64,000 bases of DNA from assembly GCA_033439685.1 (NCBI GenBank), contig JAUEDM010000001.1:6386001-6450000 (forward strand), given 5' to 3'. This stretch comes from Apodospora peruviana (lineage: Eukaryota > Ascomycota > Sordariomycetes > Sordariales > Lasiosphaeriaceae). The notes beneath the pieces are model-generated. The model saw only the letters and a program-made list of their open reading frames with translations, was not told where the DNA came from and made no database searches. Both the position numbers and the translations under genes were made by a program. The first letter of the stretch is position 1. Each line of letters begins with the position of its first letter. Below, in pieces: positions 23,357-35,049 of this stretch.

Positions 23357-24433
23357 GCGGATCATTGAAGGTCTCATCTCATCATTTCGATACCGACACA
23401 CACACACACACACACACAGGAAGGTGATTTTGATTTTCGTGTTACCATCCCAAGCGCGGTTTGACACAAATATTCATGTCATGCAATGGAACCTCTCTCT
23501 CACCTCATGGTCACAGCCCGTGCTACCTCAAGTTACGGATAGCGTCCCAGTTAAAAGCTCCTAGCCAGTGCCTTTCCCGCTGCGGTTCAGTTCGCTTCCA
23601 GGTAGCCGGGTATGCTGAAGAAACACCGGTTCGGGTCGGATGCAGTCCGTCGGGCAGATTAGGTAGCGAAGAAACGAGCATTTCCGGGGAGGCGCTACAG
23701 TAGCTTGACGCACTGCAATGCTGCCCCGCTTGCCCCCGCCAAGTGAGGGGCCGTGACGAATGCTGGAATGGAAGCTTCATCGTTGAAGAAAGAAAAATTC
23801 ATCCGAATTTTCCTTCATCACAACAACCTCCACCTAACTCTCCACTTCTAACCTTCATACCCAATATCCACTACTATTCCCCGAGAGCAGGGGAGTCTCT
23901 TTCCATTGCTTTCTTGGCAGAGCTACAAATTTCGAGCCCTTCGAATATCTCTATCGAGTATCTTTCCAGCTTCAACATCAGACCATAATCTAGGTGATCT
24001 TCTATCTTCACCCAAATCTGACACCTAGCCACGCTCAAACCAGGCTGAAAAATTGGCTTTTCTGCTTGTCGGATATCATCGTCAAGCACCCTAACCTCTA
24101 TTCCTCGCCCAGCAACTCACCACATGTCCCAAGCCAGATCGACCCTCAAATCCCTCCTCAACTACTCGGCACTGGGCTTAATGTGTCGAGCCATACGGCA
24201 GTAATATCACCAGCAGGCGACTTTCAGTCTTTGCGCTTGCTCAAGGGGACCACAGAAAGACTTGACCTTTTCAACAGAGTTAATCTATATATACAACCTT
24301 CTTCTTACAAATACACATACATACAACAGCTGTTCTGAGATCAGGTGTCCGAGTTTGTCATCACAACTCTTGTGTTACGATCCATCTGTCGTCAGCATCT
24401 GGACAAGAATCAGTGTCCTTTACCGTAAGAGCA
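23357..24433. other. Spacer and leader of the SLC35F-like gene
   Basis: A CA dinucleotide run lies at about 23396-23418. No gene is seen. From about 24100 the strand is CA-rich with small out-of-frame ATGs. A GTAAGA at about 24424, ten bases before the next ATG, could be a donor of a leader intron, but no acceptor upstream of the ATG supports that. Confidence 0.35.
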
Positions 24434-25687
24434 ATGGGCACCAACACGGCACCCATCACCGTCATGGTTGGCGATGGGGTCCTGTCCAAGAAACAGAATG
24501 ACTACGGGTCTATCCACGCCACCTCACCAGCCGAGCAGGTCGACACTGCCAGCAACTCGGCGGCTATCGACAGTGAGACCGAGGCTGTCGAGGCAGGGCT
24601 GCACAAGCTCGAGGCCAAGAACGTCCACTGGTACGCCTACCTGCTGACGGTGGACTTCTGGACGATCCTCGCCATCGGCCAGGTCCTGGCGCTCTGCATC
24701 ACAGCGACCAACACTTTCAGCACCTTCCTGGCCAACAAGAACACCAACATCCCGGCCCTCCAAACGGTCTTCACTTACACGATGCTGACTCTCATTTACA
24801 TGCCCATTACGCTCTACCACCTCGGCTTCAAGGAGTGGCTGCGGGTGGTCTGGCGGCGCGGGTGGAAGTACTTCATCCTCAGTTTTCTGGACGTCGAGGG
24901 CAACTACTTCACCGTGCTGGCGTACCGGTACACCAACATCTTGTCGGCGCAGCTGCTCAACTTCTGGAGCATTGTGTGCGTCGTCATCATCTCGTTCATC
25001 CTGCTCAAGGTGCGGTACAAGCTGTTCCAGATTGCCGGCATCCTGATCTGCTGCGGCGGCATGGGCATCCTGCTGGCCTCGGACCACATCACTGGCAGCA
25101 ACGGCGGGCCCAGCGCCGACATGGTGAAAGGCGACCTGTTTGGTCTGCTGGGTGCCACGCTCTACGGCATCAGCAACGTGTACGAGGAGTGGTTCGTCAG
25201 CAAGAGGCCGCTGTACGAGGTGCTTTCTTTCTTGGGCATGTTTGGGATCCTGATCAACGGCGTGCAAGCCGCCATTTTCGATCGGGCGTCCATCGAGGGC
25301 GCGACCTGGGACGGGCAGGTGGCCGGTTATCTGGTCGGCTACACGCTCGCCATGACGGTGTTTTACTCGCTCGCGCCGCTGATCCTGCGCATGGGCAGCG
25401 CTGCCTTTTTTGATATCAGCCTGCTGACGGCAAACTTTTGGGGCGTCATCATCGGCATCCGGGTGTTTGGCTATGCCATCCACTTCTTGTATCCCATTGC
25501 CTTTGTGCTGATCATTCTGGGGCTGATCACCTATTTCCTGGCCGGCAGCGTGTTGGGTGACTCCAAGAAGCCGTGGCTGGGCGATAACCAGAGGGATGGC
25601 GTAGCCGGGATCGGGACCGCCAAGCTGAAGGCGTTGAACGAGGCGAGGAAGCAGGGGCTGATGCGCGATTCGGGTGGAGATGCTTAA
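24434..25687 (+). CDS. SLC35F-type nucleotide-sugar/EamA-fold transporter
   Basis: A single exon of 417 residues starting MGTNTAPITVMVGDGV. Frame-compatible codons upstream include only a GTG, so the ATG at 24434 is chosen. After a cytosolic N-terminus of about 75 residues there are roughly ten hydrophobic segments: DFWTILAIGQVLALCITA, the TVFTYTMLTLIYMPITLY stretch, a segment with FLDVEGNYFTVLAYRYTN, LLNFWSIVCVVIISFILL, FQIAGILICCGGMGILLA, LFGLLGATLYGISNVYEE, and later pairs ending FVLIILGLITYFLAG. The DVEGNYFTVLAYRYTN block and the duplicated EamA-like halves are typical of the SLC35F1/F2/F6 (DUF914) group. Mammalian relatives have been linked to uptake of small nucleoside-like or cofactor-like molecules. 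The fungal substrate is unknown. It is expected in Golgi, vacuole or plasma membrane. Confidence 0.85.
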   Translation: MGTNTAPITVMVGDGVLSKKQNDYGSIHATSPAEQVDTASNSAAIDSETEAVEAGLHKLEAKNVHWYAYLLTVDFWTILAIGQVLALCITATNTFSTFLANKNTNIPALQTVFTYTMLTLIYMPITLYHLGFKEWLRVVWRRGWKYFILSFLDVEGNYFTVLAYRYTNILSAQLLNFWSIVCVVIISFILLKVRYKLFQIAGILICCGGMGILLASDHITGSNGGPSADMVKGDLFGLLGATLYGISNVYEEWFVSKRPLYEVLSFLGMFGILINGVQAAIFDRASIEGATWDGQVAGYLVGYTLAMTVFYSLAPLILRMGSAAFFDISLLTANFWGVIIGIRVFGYAIHFLYPIAFVLIILGLITYFLAGSVLGDSKKPWLGDNQRDGVAGIGTAKLKALNEARKQGLMRDSGGDA

Positions 25688-28094
25688 GAGACAGTGGGTG
25701 ATGGTGTTGCTGTTGTTGTTGTTGTTGTTGTTGTTGTAGGGGGCCGTCCGGAGCTGGGTGGGATACGGGCGAAGTAGGAGAAAAGGTGGCTGGATATCTG
25801 GTCTCTCTTCAGAGGCATTGGGTTGGTTTTACTCTCATTGAACCGACACCTGACTGATTTGCACGTTGAATGGGTGGCAGTTGCGCCTATTTGCAGAGCA
25901 TACCTGTCTTGGAGGAGAAACACGATTGGGTGGTCGGGTGATGAGGGAGACAGATTGTTTTTATATCTTCCTTTGTGAACCTTGAAGTTCACAAGAACTG
26001 TTTCTATTCTATACATTCATTCAGGAGATAGCATTAGCATAAGCAGAGACTGGGGGACTCGAGTTGGTGGGATACCTGATATTCCGATACTAAAAGAAAC
26101 TCAGATATCGAGTCTGCCTTTGTCGACAACTCGCTAGCTACCTTGGCTACATATACAAATATCATGCTTGCTCTGCAGACATCTGCGGACATCACCACTG
26201 GGCACTTGATCGTCGGAGAAATTTGGAGTATGAAATTTGGTAGGGTGGTTAAAGGTAAGGTGGGTAGGTATGATAGTACCATAGCCGGTCAAGGGGTTGT
26301 TCGGGTGTGTAAGCAAAACACGTCGACGCAGGAGCGCGCACACCCGCACACAGCAAAGGAGGGCCGTCACCGTCACGGAGGTATGTACCTCCTCGCCATG
26401 TCCCTTCGACGTAGAAGGTGGCGGAAGTGATATCAGACTATTGTCCAACCCTTTTTCACTGTCCGGGTTCGGTTCGGCCGGGGGTGTGTCGGCTGCGGCG
26501 AACAACGGGAGCGGGTGTGGGCCGGTGCGGGCCGGCCCGGGAACGAACAAACTTACCCCGGTTCGGGACCTGCCTGCGCGCGTGTTGTGAATCTGACGAC
26601 ATGCTTCCGGGCCGACATGGCCAACTCAACGTAACTTATTACACCTCCAACACAGCAGAGTCTGTTATATACTGATAAGCAGAAAATGCCCGTCAGGACG
26701 CAGTGATTACCTAGGTAGGTAGGTACCTAGGTACCCAATGACTCGGAGACCGGAGTCTCACTCCTTTGAGCTACAAGAAGAACTGGAGCGAGGCATCTCA
26801 TTTGGATGGTACAGCACCCTGTCCCTTGCCCGGGTCACCAAAATTCAGATACTCTGCGAAATCAGCTTATTATCTCAGGAGTTGCTGATTCTCCGAAGGC
26901 ATTTCTCCCCTCCTGGAACTATATACCGATGGGACAACGTAACACGTTCCAGCCTTTGCTCCACGGGCTGCCGACTGACAACATGGCTCCGTCCTACACT
27001 TGGCAACAAAAAAAATACAAGTCACCAGTTATTATCAGTCAGAAACAAACGTCATACCGCATCTCTGCGAGTCCGGTTGACCACCGTCTCGCGTGGTATG
27101 CATACCAACAGGTTACGACGCCCGACGGACAAACATGGTTCATAGCGACCAATGTCCTGGGAAAGAAGCATGCGGGAGCCAAGCCAACACACAGAACCAA
27201 CATCCAATATGGCTAGCTCTGCCCGCAGATGGGTGGTGAGCTTCCCGGCAGCGTGGTGCTGCTGTGATGCGGTGTGTGCCGCCTGAGACCTGTTCCTCTG
27301 GATGCCGTGGAAGGAGTTACGAGCGTGTCACCAACCAACCCACTTCCTCGTCGCCTCCGCCAACCCCTATGGTCTCGGAAGATCAGTTTATGAGTCCAAC
27401 AACCGCTTGTGTTGATGATCAGTCGTAAAATGTGAGTGACTCTGGCTCATCGGCGGGCCATACTGTGATATAGTACCTAATGGCCTTCTCATCGGTCAGA
27501 GCGATGGTCAACCCCACCACACCAGATGTTCCGGATCTTCTAGAACTAGAAGGCGGGGTGACGATGAGCAGGTAGTAGACATACGTGACAGACCAGGATC
27601 TGACTTCTTTTTTTGCAAAATGTCAGCATCGAGGTGGGGTTTGAGTGTCTGCCTCTTGGAGAGGGGTGGCAAGGGAAACTTGAACCACGCAGGCTGTGTC
27701 CTCGAGATTGGACGGGCAGGAAGTGAATTACAGCATGTGAGCAGAGAGCTGTTCAGCATGCAGGCAGACGCACGCCGTTCTCTGGGTTGCAGCCACGAAT
27801 AGATGGCCGAATGTGGAAAGCTGCAGAAACGGCCGTGAGTGTGTCTGCATTAGATGCAAGCAGACCTGGCTTGTGTGCTTGCGTTGCTGTGGTGTGTTGA
27901 GCAATGAGGCAGAGCGAGAAGGCATTATCATCATCTCAAGAGGATGAATGGAGTAACCTAGCCACAAGATGATAAATAGTAGCCTTGCGCCGAGTAAAAT
28001 AATACCCGCTAGGCGACCGGGACGACAAGGTTGCGAACACCCTCGACTGCGGGTTTATTAGTCCCCGTTCAGCAATTTTGTCGGACCAGAGGCT

Positions 28095-28130
28095 CTCTCG
28101 ATCCGCCAATTGTATTAGGCGGATTGAGAG
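28095..28130. repeat. 13-bp inverted repeat with 10-nt loop
   Basis: CTCTCGATCCGCC (28095-28107) faces GGCGGATTGAGAG (28118-28130) across AATTGTATTA, with 12 of 13 positions pairing. The words AGAGGCTC-T/G-CTCG flank it in direct orientation. No open frame or T-run follows, so a role as terminator is not supported. Confidence 0.7.
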
Positions 28131-31100
28131 GCTCGCTCGCGCGCCTAGGCGATCCGGTTATTGGGCACATTACGCAGCATGTGTGTGCTCGATCACGGTC
28201 ATGGTGGCTGTTGATCCTGACGAGTGAAGAGTGATAATAATCAGCAAAGCATGTCTCACGAGTAGACGCCGGACTGCCCGAGGGTGGAAGTCGTGATAAT
28301 CTCTTCAGTCAATAATCGTTGTTGAAGATGGTTTCTGGTTGCGAAGTTGCGAACACCCGCGATGGGGTACGTCGAGCGGCTTCAGTTCACATCGATCGGT
28401 GCATCGGCCTCACCTCAGTCGTTGGCAGGCCTAGTTTCGCCGAGACCGGCTCCGGATCGCAACAAGTGAGTGATCTTGGCCTTGCCTACCGTCCAGGTTG
28501 TTGGCAGTTGCCTTCGTCCAGTCTTGGCGCTACAAGAGGTGTTGGACCCGGGCCGGGCGTTCTCACTTGACGCCCACAGAGCAGCTCCACATCAATGATC
28601 ACAAACATTAGGGTGCGGGGCTTGGTGCGTCCTGGTACGCGCTATTACCCGACAGACAACCTGCCGAACATCAATCTGATACCGAGAAAGAGCTTCAGTG
28701 AGCATGAGTTCGACGCTGTGACAAACTGATCGTCTTCCCCCGAGGGTATCTCAGGTGCCGACATCCACTGCGGTGCGGATCACAATCACAAGGAATTCGG
28801 ATTACGGATTATCCATTCACCATTCTTACGAGCTTCGACCAACCATGGTGAAGTTATTTGAACCACCCGTTGGCTCTCCATGTCGAGCGAAGCATGTTAG
28901 GTCGTCGTCCATCGAAAATTCCCGGCATCATGAAGAATAAAAAAGCGTCCGTTCACCCACGCGCTGGAAACGTTCCATGCATTTTAGAAGGAGACAGCTG
29001 CGCAGAATCTGGACGCGCGACGGCTGCCGATTGGCCTCCAACAGAGATCGAAATTTGGCTCGGTGCAGGGGACTTGGCTCACTGGACACTGGAACTGCAA
29101 CTGCCTTTTCGATTCCGCATACGGCGCCTGTCGGGAAAACTCGTAAATTTAACTCCGTGGTTTGGGCGTTTTATTTGCGCCTGTCCATGTGGTATTAATA
29201 TAAACGCCGGATTATACATCACATTCACTCGGTAATAAGATGATATCCCGCGTCAGGATTTTTGCCATGTGCATGTCGAAGTTGGTGTTTTTCTTCTCAG
29301 GGACGTCTGCGACTCTAAACTTCAGATGAACCCATCCATTCGGAACAAGCTTGGGGGTCCCGCCCGCTGCTTTTAGTCCCAATGGCCGCTGACATGTATA
29401 TCAGGTCTCGTTATAGTGTTGCAAGTGCCAGAGTAGCGCCCAGGACAGCTCCACAAAGAAAGCGTTTCCCGGTTGTGGTATCGAGTCTGACGCCGGCGAT
29501 TTGTTCCAGAGAAGTTTCAAGCAGCTTGCACAACGCGATGGCCCGAAAGGAAGACATCAGATCGCCCGGCAACTATGTTATACGCGATGACCGGAACGAC
29601 CTTTTCGGATATACCCCTGGAAGAAACACGGTCGGTTGGGAGTCACGATATGGAAAACTTGACTACCGGCTGCGTGAAACCGCAGCAGGTAAAAGGATCC
29701 TCGTCAACTGCCAGAGAGCTCGACCGCGCGTGGTTGAGGTCAAGCAGTGGCAGATGTGTTTGCGATCTGTCCATGCGTCACCCACGTGTCGCGAGCGCAC
29801 AAGCATGTAGTCTTCGGCCGCAAGGCATGCCACATCGGCATTGGCAAACAAGGCGAGGAGTTGAGATGATGTGAACCTCGTTGTCGACAGCACGGGCTGC
29901 TCAGAGTCAGGACACGTGCCATAGCTGCGACTGAAAAGATGAGGCTCTGGGGTCGAGCCTAGGTCTGAAACGGCTGAAGGTGAGCCCTGCTGCTCGGGGG
30001 GAGACCTGATGACCAGAAACTGCGTCTGGGAGACTACTGGCGGGTCGATCGTGTGCTGGTTCCTCTCTCCTGCTACTCCTTCCCTTCGTCATGTCGCCGT
30101 GAGTTCGAAGACAACCCCCACGTAAATACCTAGTTCGACCAAGATATCTTCGCCCTGGTCATGTCGCGTCTGAGTCGTCCGCATTCTTTATACGAGGCCG
30201 GGATTACGAGAGCCAAAGAGTCGGAAATGGAAGATGCAACGAACAAATTTGGTGCCCACCCAAACATAAAAGCGAAAAGGAGAAGAATCAGGAGAGACTC
30301 TGGCACTAACAGTTGATGTTGACCCCCCCTCCCCCCTCCCCTTGCTCATCTCCCCGCCGACTCAGGGGTTGCCTGGGGTGGCAGCCCTGCCAAAGTGAAG
30401 TGTCGTCTGTTCAATCCCGGGAAAACTTTTTTTTTAGCAGGTCAGGGTTCGCAAGTGTTCGCATTCGTAATCAATGAAGCTTCGGCAACGGACACGCTAT
30501 TCGCTGTGTCTTTCAGCCTGCGGGGGTCGGGGCTTGAGGTAAAATGTTAAATCAGCTACTGCAGATGGGGGTTTGAAAGTCGACATCTCTCCACTTCAGG
30601 ATGAATTGAATCCTGTGTCTCTGCGCAACTGCCGCGAATGTCTGCGTTGTACGGATTATCCGTACCTGAGAGTTGAGCGCCGTAGTTGCAGATGCGAATT
30701 AGTAAAAGCAAAGATGAAAGTGACCACGGGGAAATGGAAATTGGAGATTGGCGGTGGACGGGTGGACGGTGGAAGGTAGACGCTCCTGTTCACTTCAATC
30801 CTACTCCCAATCTCACCCGGCGGCTTCCCCTATTCGCAGTGCCGCCTTCCGCTTCCAGTCGAGTCGCGACGAGATGTGACGCTATTGAAAGGACTGGAAG
30901 GTACGGACCAAAGTTCGTACAGGGTACCCAGACTGCACGTGTCGGTCCACTCTCGGTCCAGGTCTCGGGTTGGCGGGTTCTCCTGGATGTGCCTTCCGTA
31001 ATCCGTAAACATGGCTTCTTCTTTGATGGCTCATTGCCCAATTCAGCCTTGAAAGTGCTAATAATGGCTTCCACCACCAGCCAGTTGCGCCTGCTGCACC

Positions 31101-32023
31101 CAACAATCGCTACAGTCCAATTTCTGGTGTTTCTGCAACTTCCGTCCATCATTCGACTGCCGGTCCCTCTGCGCTGATGAAGAAGGCACGGCTTTGCTCA
31201 ACCGTCCGGCCGCCCATTTGTCTGCACTTTCTGTATGCTGGACGCATGCCAAACCTGTGTCTTCTATGCACAGTCCCGTCGACCACGTCCATGCTCGGAA
31301 CACAGGACCGCGCGGTCGATAGATCTGAGCCCGAGCGCTCTCTCTTCCTCTCAGGAGTGGTTTATCGGACGGACTTCTCACTCGCGATCCTCTTAGATAT
31401 TGAAGGTCCATTAGCATTGCACTTTGAGGCTGACAGCCCATCACGGCCAGTTGTTGCCGGTACGAACACTTGCAACAAAAAGTGAGGTACATAACCCGTA
31501 TGTACAGACCGAATTACACTTCTTTACTCGTACCCAATCGTCGTTCGGGTGTACGATGAATGGTACCCCCGCTCCAGCGCTCGCTGGTTTCGTGGATACT
31601 GACCTACTATTCCAGCAGCTACCTCATTAGCTGCCCTTGGCATGCATCCCCAAACTCCTTATTAACCCGTAGGTTCCCGGTTATCTTGTGTCCATACAGA
31701 GATGCTGAAGGAGCACTGCCAGTCAAACCAGTCACGCAAACTTCATTAGCCAACATGGGATAACACCACAGAGTCGTCACTCTCGGCCGTCTCCCGTTGC
31801 ATTTCGGCGTTGGGGAAGGTCTCCAGGCCCCTGTCTGATAGTTCCGGCTGTGCCCGCGGCCATGTCTTGCATCTGAACTTCTTGGGACTACCCGCGAATA
31901 GTGAGATTCTCCTATTTCGCTTGTGGAGTCGCATCGAGCAGCATGTCGTCTGCTCGTTTTAGAAGACTGATGACCGTCCCGTCCCTCAGCGATCCATCCA
32001 TCATTCGTGGATTTGCCTCTGCT

Positions 32024-32055
32024 GTGCGCTGGTGCGCTGGTGCGCTGGTGCGCTG
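32024..32055. repeat. Four exact tandem copies of GTGCGCTG
   Basis: The eight-base unit repeats four times without change and then degrades into GTGTGTGC. It lies in non-coding sequence about 1.1 kb upstream of the 33170 gene. Confidence 0.9.
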
Positions 32056-32553
32056 TGTGTGCTCTGGTTCTGTGCAAGCCCTCTCTGCCGCTGCCTTGCA
32101 CCTCCCACACATATTTCAGGTTTTGACGAATACGTACCAATAATCACCACGGCCAGAAACCGAAAACAGACCACACGCCACACGTCGATTTCTCCATGTA
32201 GCGCAAGTGAGAGGAGTGCCTAATAGTAAGGTACCGGTAGGCGAAGAACCAAGTACCACCGCCGCCGTCACAGGCAGATCGACCCACGCTCCGTACATTG
32301 CGCCGGGTCTAAAGAACACCCATCTGCCATCTCCCCGGTCTTCCCCTGGTTGCAGCCACCAGTACCAAGCCATACTAAAAGGCTCCGGCGCCTTTGAGGT
32401 GCGTGTGAATTCTTGCTCTTTTGCTTCTGTTCTGTCTCTCGTCTTCGATCACCCGGACGTCTCTTGCCTGTTTTCGTGCGGCTATCCAGACCCGCAACCC
32501 GCACGTTCCTAGCCTGGCTAGAAGGGTTTTCTGGGAAAGGGGCGGTTCAGTTA

Positions 32554-32569
32554 GTTACGGATCCGTAAC
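32554..32569. repeat. Perfect 16-bp palindrome
   Basis: GTTACGGATCCGTAAC is its own reverse complement and is followed two bases later by another CCGTAC. It lies about 600 bp upstream of the 33170 gene and shares the TACGGAT core with the inverted repeat at 30649-30665. Confidence 0.8.
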
Positions 32570-33169
32570 CCGTACTTGGTCGACATTTCAGGTAAGTGAC
32601 AGTGGCGGGAGAGTGGTGTGGAGATGGCAGGGTGGAATTGGGATTAGAAGTAAAGAGTCCACGGGTTGCTAAGTGGCAGAGTGGAAGGGGTCACCCAGGT
32701 TGGACGATTGGAGACCTGGACGCAGAGGCCTTGGGCCCCAGAGGTAGCGAGGTACGGAGTAGTGCAGGGAAATAATTTTTCTGCTGGTGCGCCACCACCA
32801 CGCCAAAAACCTCGTTTCGCGCAGCACCTGCACTTTCCCCCAGCTCCCTCTAGAGTCAGCTCCAGCTTCTGGAAAGCACAAACCCGCAATTTGTGCTTGA
32901 CGCATGTCAACGCCGCTCCTTTCTAAGTTGCGCAGTCTGTTAGAGTGCATTGTCGGATTCGGGTGTTGACCTAGTCTAGAACCGACGACGGTAGAGTCGA
33001 CTCCAAGGCGGAAACATCCACCTTCTTGCTTGCTGCGCGGCATTCAACTCGGACTCCCACACTTTCGAGTTCCTTGCCTCTGCGAACACGTCGCTGCGGC
33101 CGTCCGGCTCATCCCCCCCTCCGACTCCCGTCCACTCCGTCCCGGGCACTCGACACCGCCAACGACAAC

Positions 33170-35049
33170 ATGTCGGCTTACTACGAGAACCCACAATGGT
33201 CTGCTCCCGCCGCTCAGTCCGGCTGGGAACATCAGACACCCCCTCCTGCTCGCTCCGGTTTGTTTTGTCCTCTCGCCCGTCAAGCCACGCGCGATATTTG
33301 TCCGCTGACCGATATCGCTTCATCAGGTGCCAGCTCTGCGATTCCTCGCGAGGAGCCAGCGGCCTTCTCTTATCAGCTTGAGGGTATGTAAATATCCACG
33401 GCATCCTCCGCTTTCTTCCGGCCGTCGTCCATCATCTCCACCACGAGGAGTCTCAAGGACACGCATCTAGAAAGAGCAAGCTGGGTCATGGGATCTAGTT
33501 TGTATACAATGAGCGCATACTGACTAGATGGGTTCAGAGGTCGACCGAGCGATTGACAACCTCCTCAAGAGCGGCAAGATGTTCAGCGGAGTGCCTGGAG
33601 GCCGACGTGAGTCTCTCCCCAATTCGGGCCCTGCCAGAACATACCCGGCATTTAGTGAGTTTGCCTGGGCGCCTGGCTCGGCTGCTGCGACAAGGTCAAG
33701 AAAACTGACACCCGCCCTAGACGGACGCGCCGGAGGCGGCCCTGGACCTCGCCCTCACTCGGTTGCCGACTACGGTGATTCGCGCGGTCCCCACGGTCCG
33801 CCATCGAATTTGCAGAACTTTTATGCCACCCAGCGACACCAGTCCTCGCGTGGCTCCAACGAGGCGGAGCAGATGATGCAGGCCAAGAGGAGAATGGCAG
33901 CTCAGCGGGAGCGAGAGCTTCGGAATTATCATCAAGAGCAGCAATACAACCGAAGTAGGCCGCCCTCTTCTGTATAGCATCAGTCTTCCTACCACAGCGA
34001 AAAACAAAAAAAACTTATAAAAGAAGGATTCGGCGCCTCCAAGGGTCAAACACTTCTTGCTTCCAAACCTTGTTGCACCACAAGTGCGGTTCGACGCTTT
34101 CATGCTTTCCTGTGCTCCTTGACATACTCTGTAAAGATCGGCAGATCTGTATATTCGGGCGCTATCTCGCTAGACGCCCGCATCCGGATTATCTTTCTCC
34201 AGATTATCACATCACTTGCGTTTGAACTGTGGGCTAACGTGGATTTGTTGCCTTGTAGCCGTGCTCGCCGATATTTCGTACGGCAACAAGCCGGACCGCG
34301 CCTTGAGCCCCGGCAGCATGTCCGAGGAGGACCGTCGCAAGCTGATTGCCCAGCAGCGAAGCGCGCTGTACGGCGAGGGTCCCTTCCCCGAAGGCGGCGC
34401 CGCCTACGTTGACGAGAACGGCGTCCCTCGCCCCGGGCCCCCTGGCGTCCCGACCGCGCCCGCCGGTCTGCGTGGGCACTCTCCCCTGGCGTATGAGTAC
34501 GGCCGGACTCCGCCGGTCCGTCCCGAAGCCGCCGGACCCCAAGCACCGCCCGAAGGTGGACAAGGATCCCAGTCTGCCGGGCCCAACGAGCGCTCGCGCG
34601 CAAACAGCAACTCGAGCCCGCAGTCGAACCCACCCGCCGGCAAGGGCGTCTTTGATACTCCTGGAGCAGCCCAGCAGTCGAGCCGCACCAGTGCTTCTTC
34701 TCCCGGAGGATCGCCCCCTCGTCAGGCCGCGCCGGGGAATAATAAGCCTCCTGGGCAGGGCTCCGTCGCGCCCATCGGCACGCGCCCGTCGGCAGTCTCC
34801 AACGCTCCGACCAACCCTGCGCTGAATAAGCGGTCGACGACGCCGCTGCCGTCTCCCTTGAGCCAGGGATACACCGCCGCTTCAGGAAACGATGATAGCG
34901 CCGGCGCGAGCAGTGGTGCTCCTTCGAACCCCACCTCGGCTACTCCTGTTGAGGGCCCGAATGTCGGTTTATCGGGCTGGGGAGCTCGCCCGAACGGTGG
35001 GTGGGGCAACAAGCCTGGTCTTGGCGTCCAGGCAAGTGTCTGGGGTTAA
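33170..35049 (+). CDS. Five-exon disordered fungal protein, 412 residues
   Basis: Exons 33170-33257, 33327-33383, 33538-33606, 33721-33954 and 34259-35049 join in phase with GT-AG borders. The start MSAYYENPQWSAPAAQ is in an ACAACA-ATG context. The short exons 2-4 encode the only compact segments: AIPREEPAAFSYQLEEVDRA, IDNLLKSGKMFSGVPGGRR, and a charged helix NEAEQMMQAKRRMAAQRERE. Exon 5 adds LADISYGNKPDRALSPGSMS, EEDRRKLIAQQRSALYGEGP, and then a long G/P/S/N/Q-rich tail ending GGWGNKPGLGVQASVWG. The pattern (short structured motifs spliced to a disordered tail) suggests a conserved adaptor, not an enzyme. I do not recognise a named family. Exon 4 to exon 5 is the longest intron (304 nt) and could hide an alternative exon. 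Confidence 0.75.

Larger units (their letters stand above)
25688..33169. other. Largest spacer in the window, no supported gene
   Basis: A TTG run lies at about 25710-25738, just after the transporter. Features inside are a CCTAGGTA-type palindrome cluster (26709-26734), a perfect CGGGCCGGCCCG palindrome (26528-26539), a hairpin (28095-28130), a GTACGGAT-T-ATCCGTAC inverted repeat (30649-30665), an octamer array (32024-32055) and a perfect GTTACGGATCCGTAAC palindrome (32554-32569). Several open frames of 80-165 codons occur on both strands but overlap each other and show no domain. I found no transposase, reverse transcriptase or terminal repeats. The last 200 bases are the leader of the 33170 gene. 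Confidence 0.45.

Noticed and set aside
24524..25483. Minus-strand 319-codon frame over the SLC35F-like gene
   Set aside because: Charged H/Q/D/V-rich shadow of a membrane protein gene; no start context and no domain.
28095..28130. Hairpin as a transcription terminator
   Set aside because: No gene ends nearby and no T-run follows; fungal genes do not use hairpin terminators.
29382..29810. 142-codon plus-strand frame
   Set aside because: No domain, no splice model, overlapped by other frames of similar length.
30318..30345. C-rich stretch CCCCCCCTCCCCCCTCCCC as an origin or quadruplex element
   Set aside because: The composition alone gives no further support and similar stretches occur elsewhere in the window.
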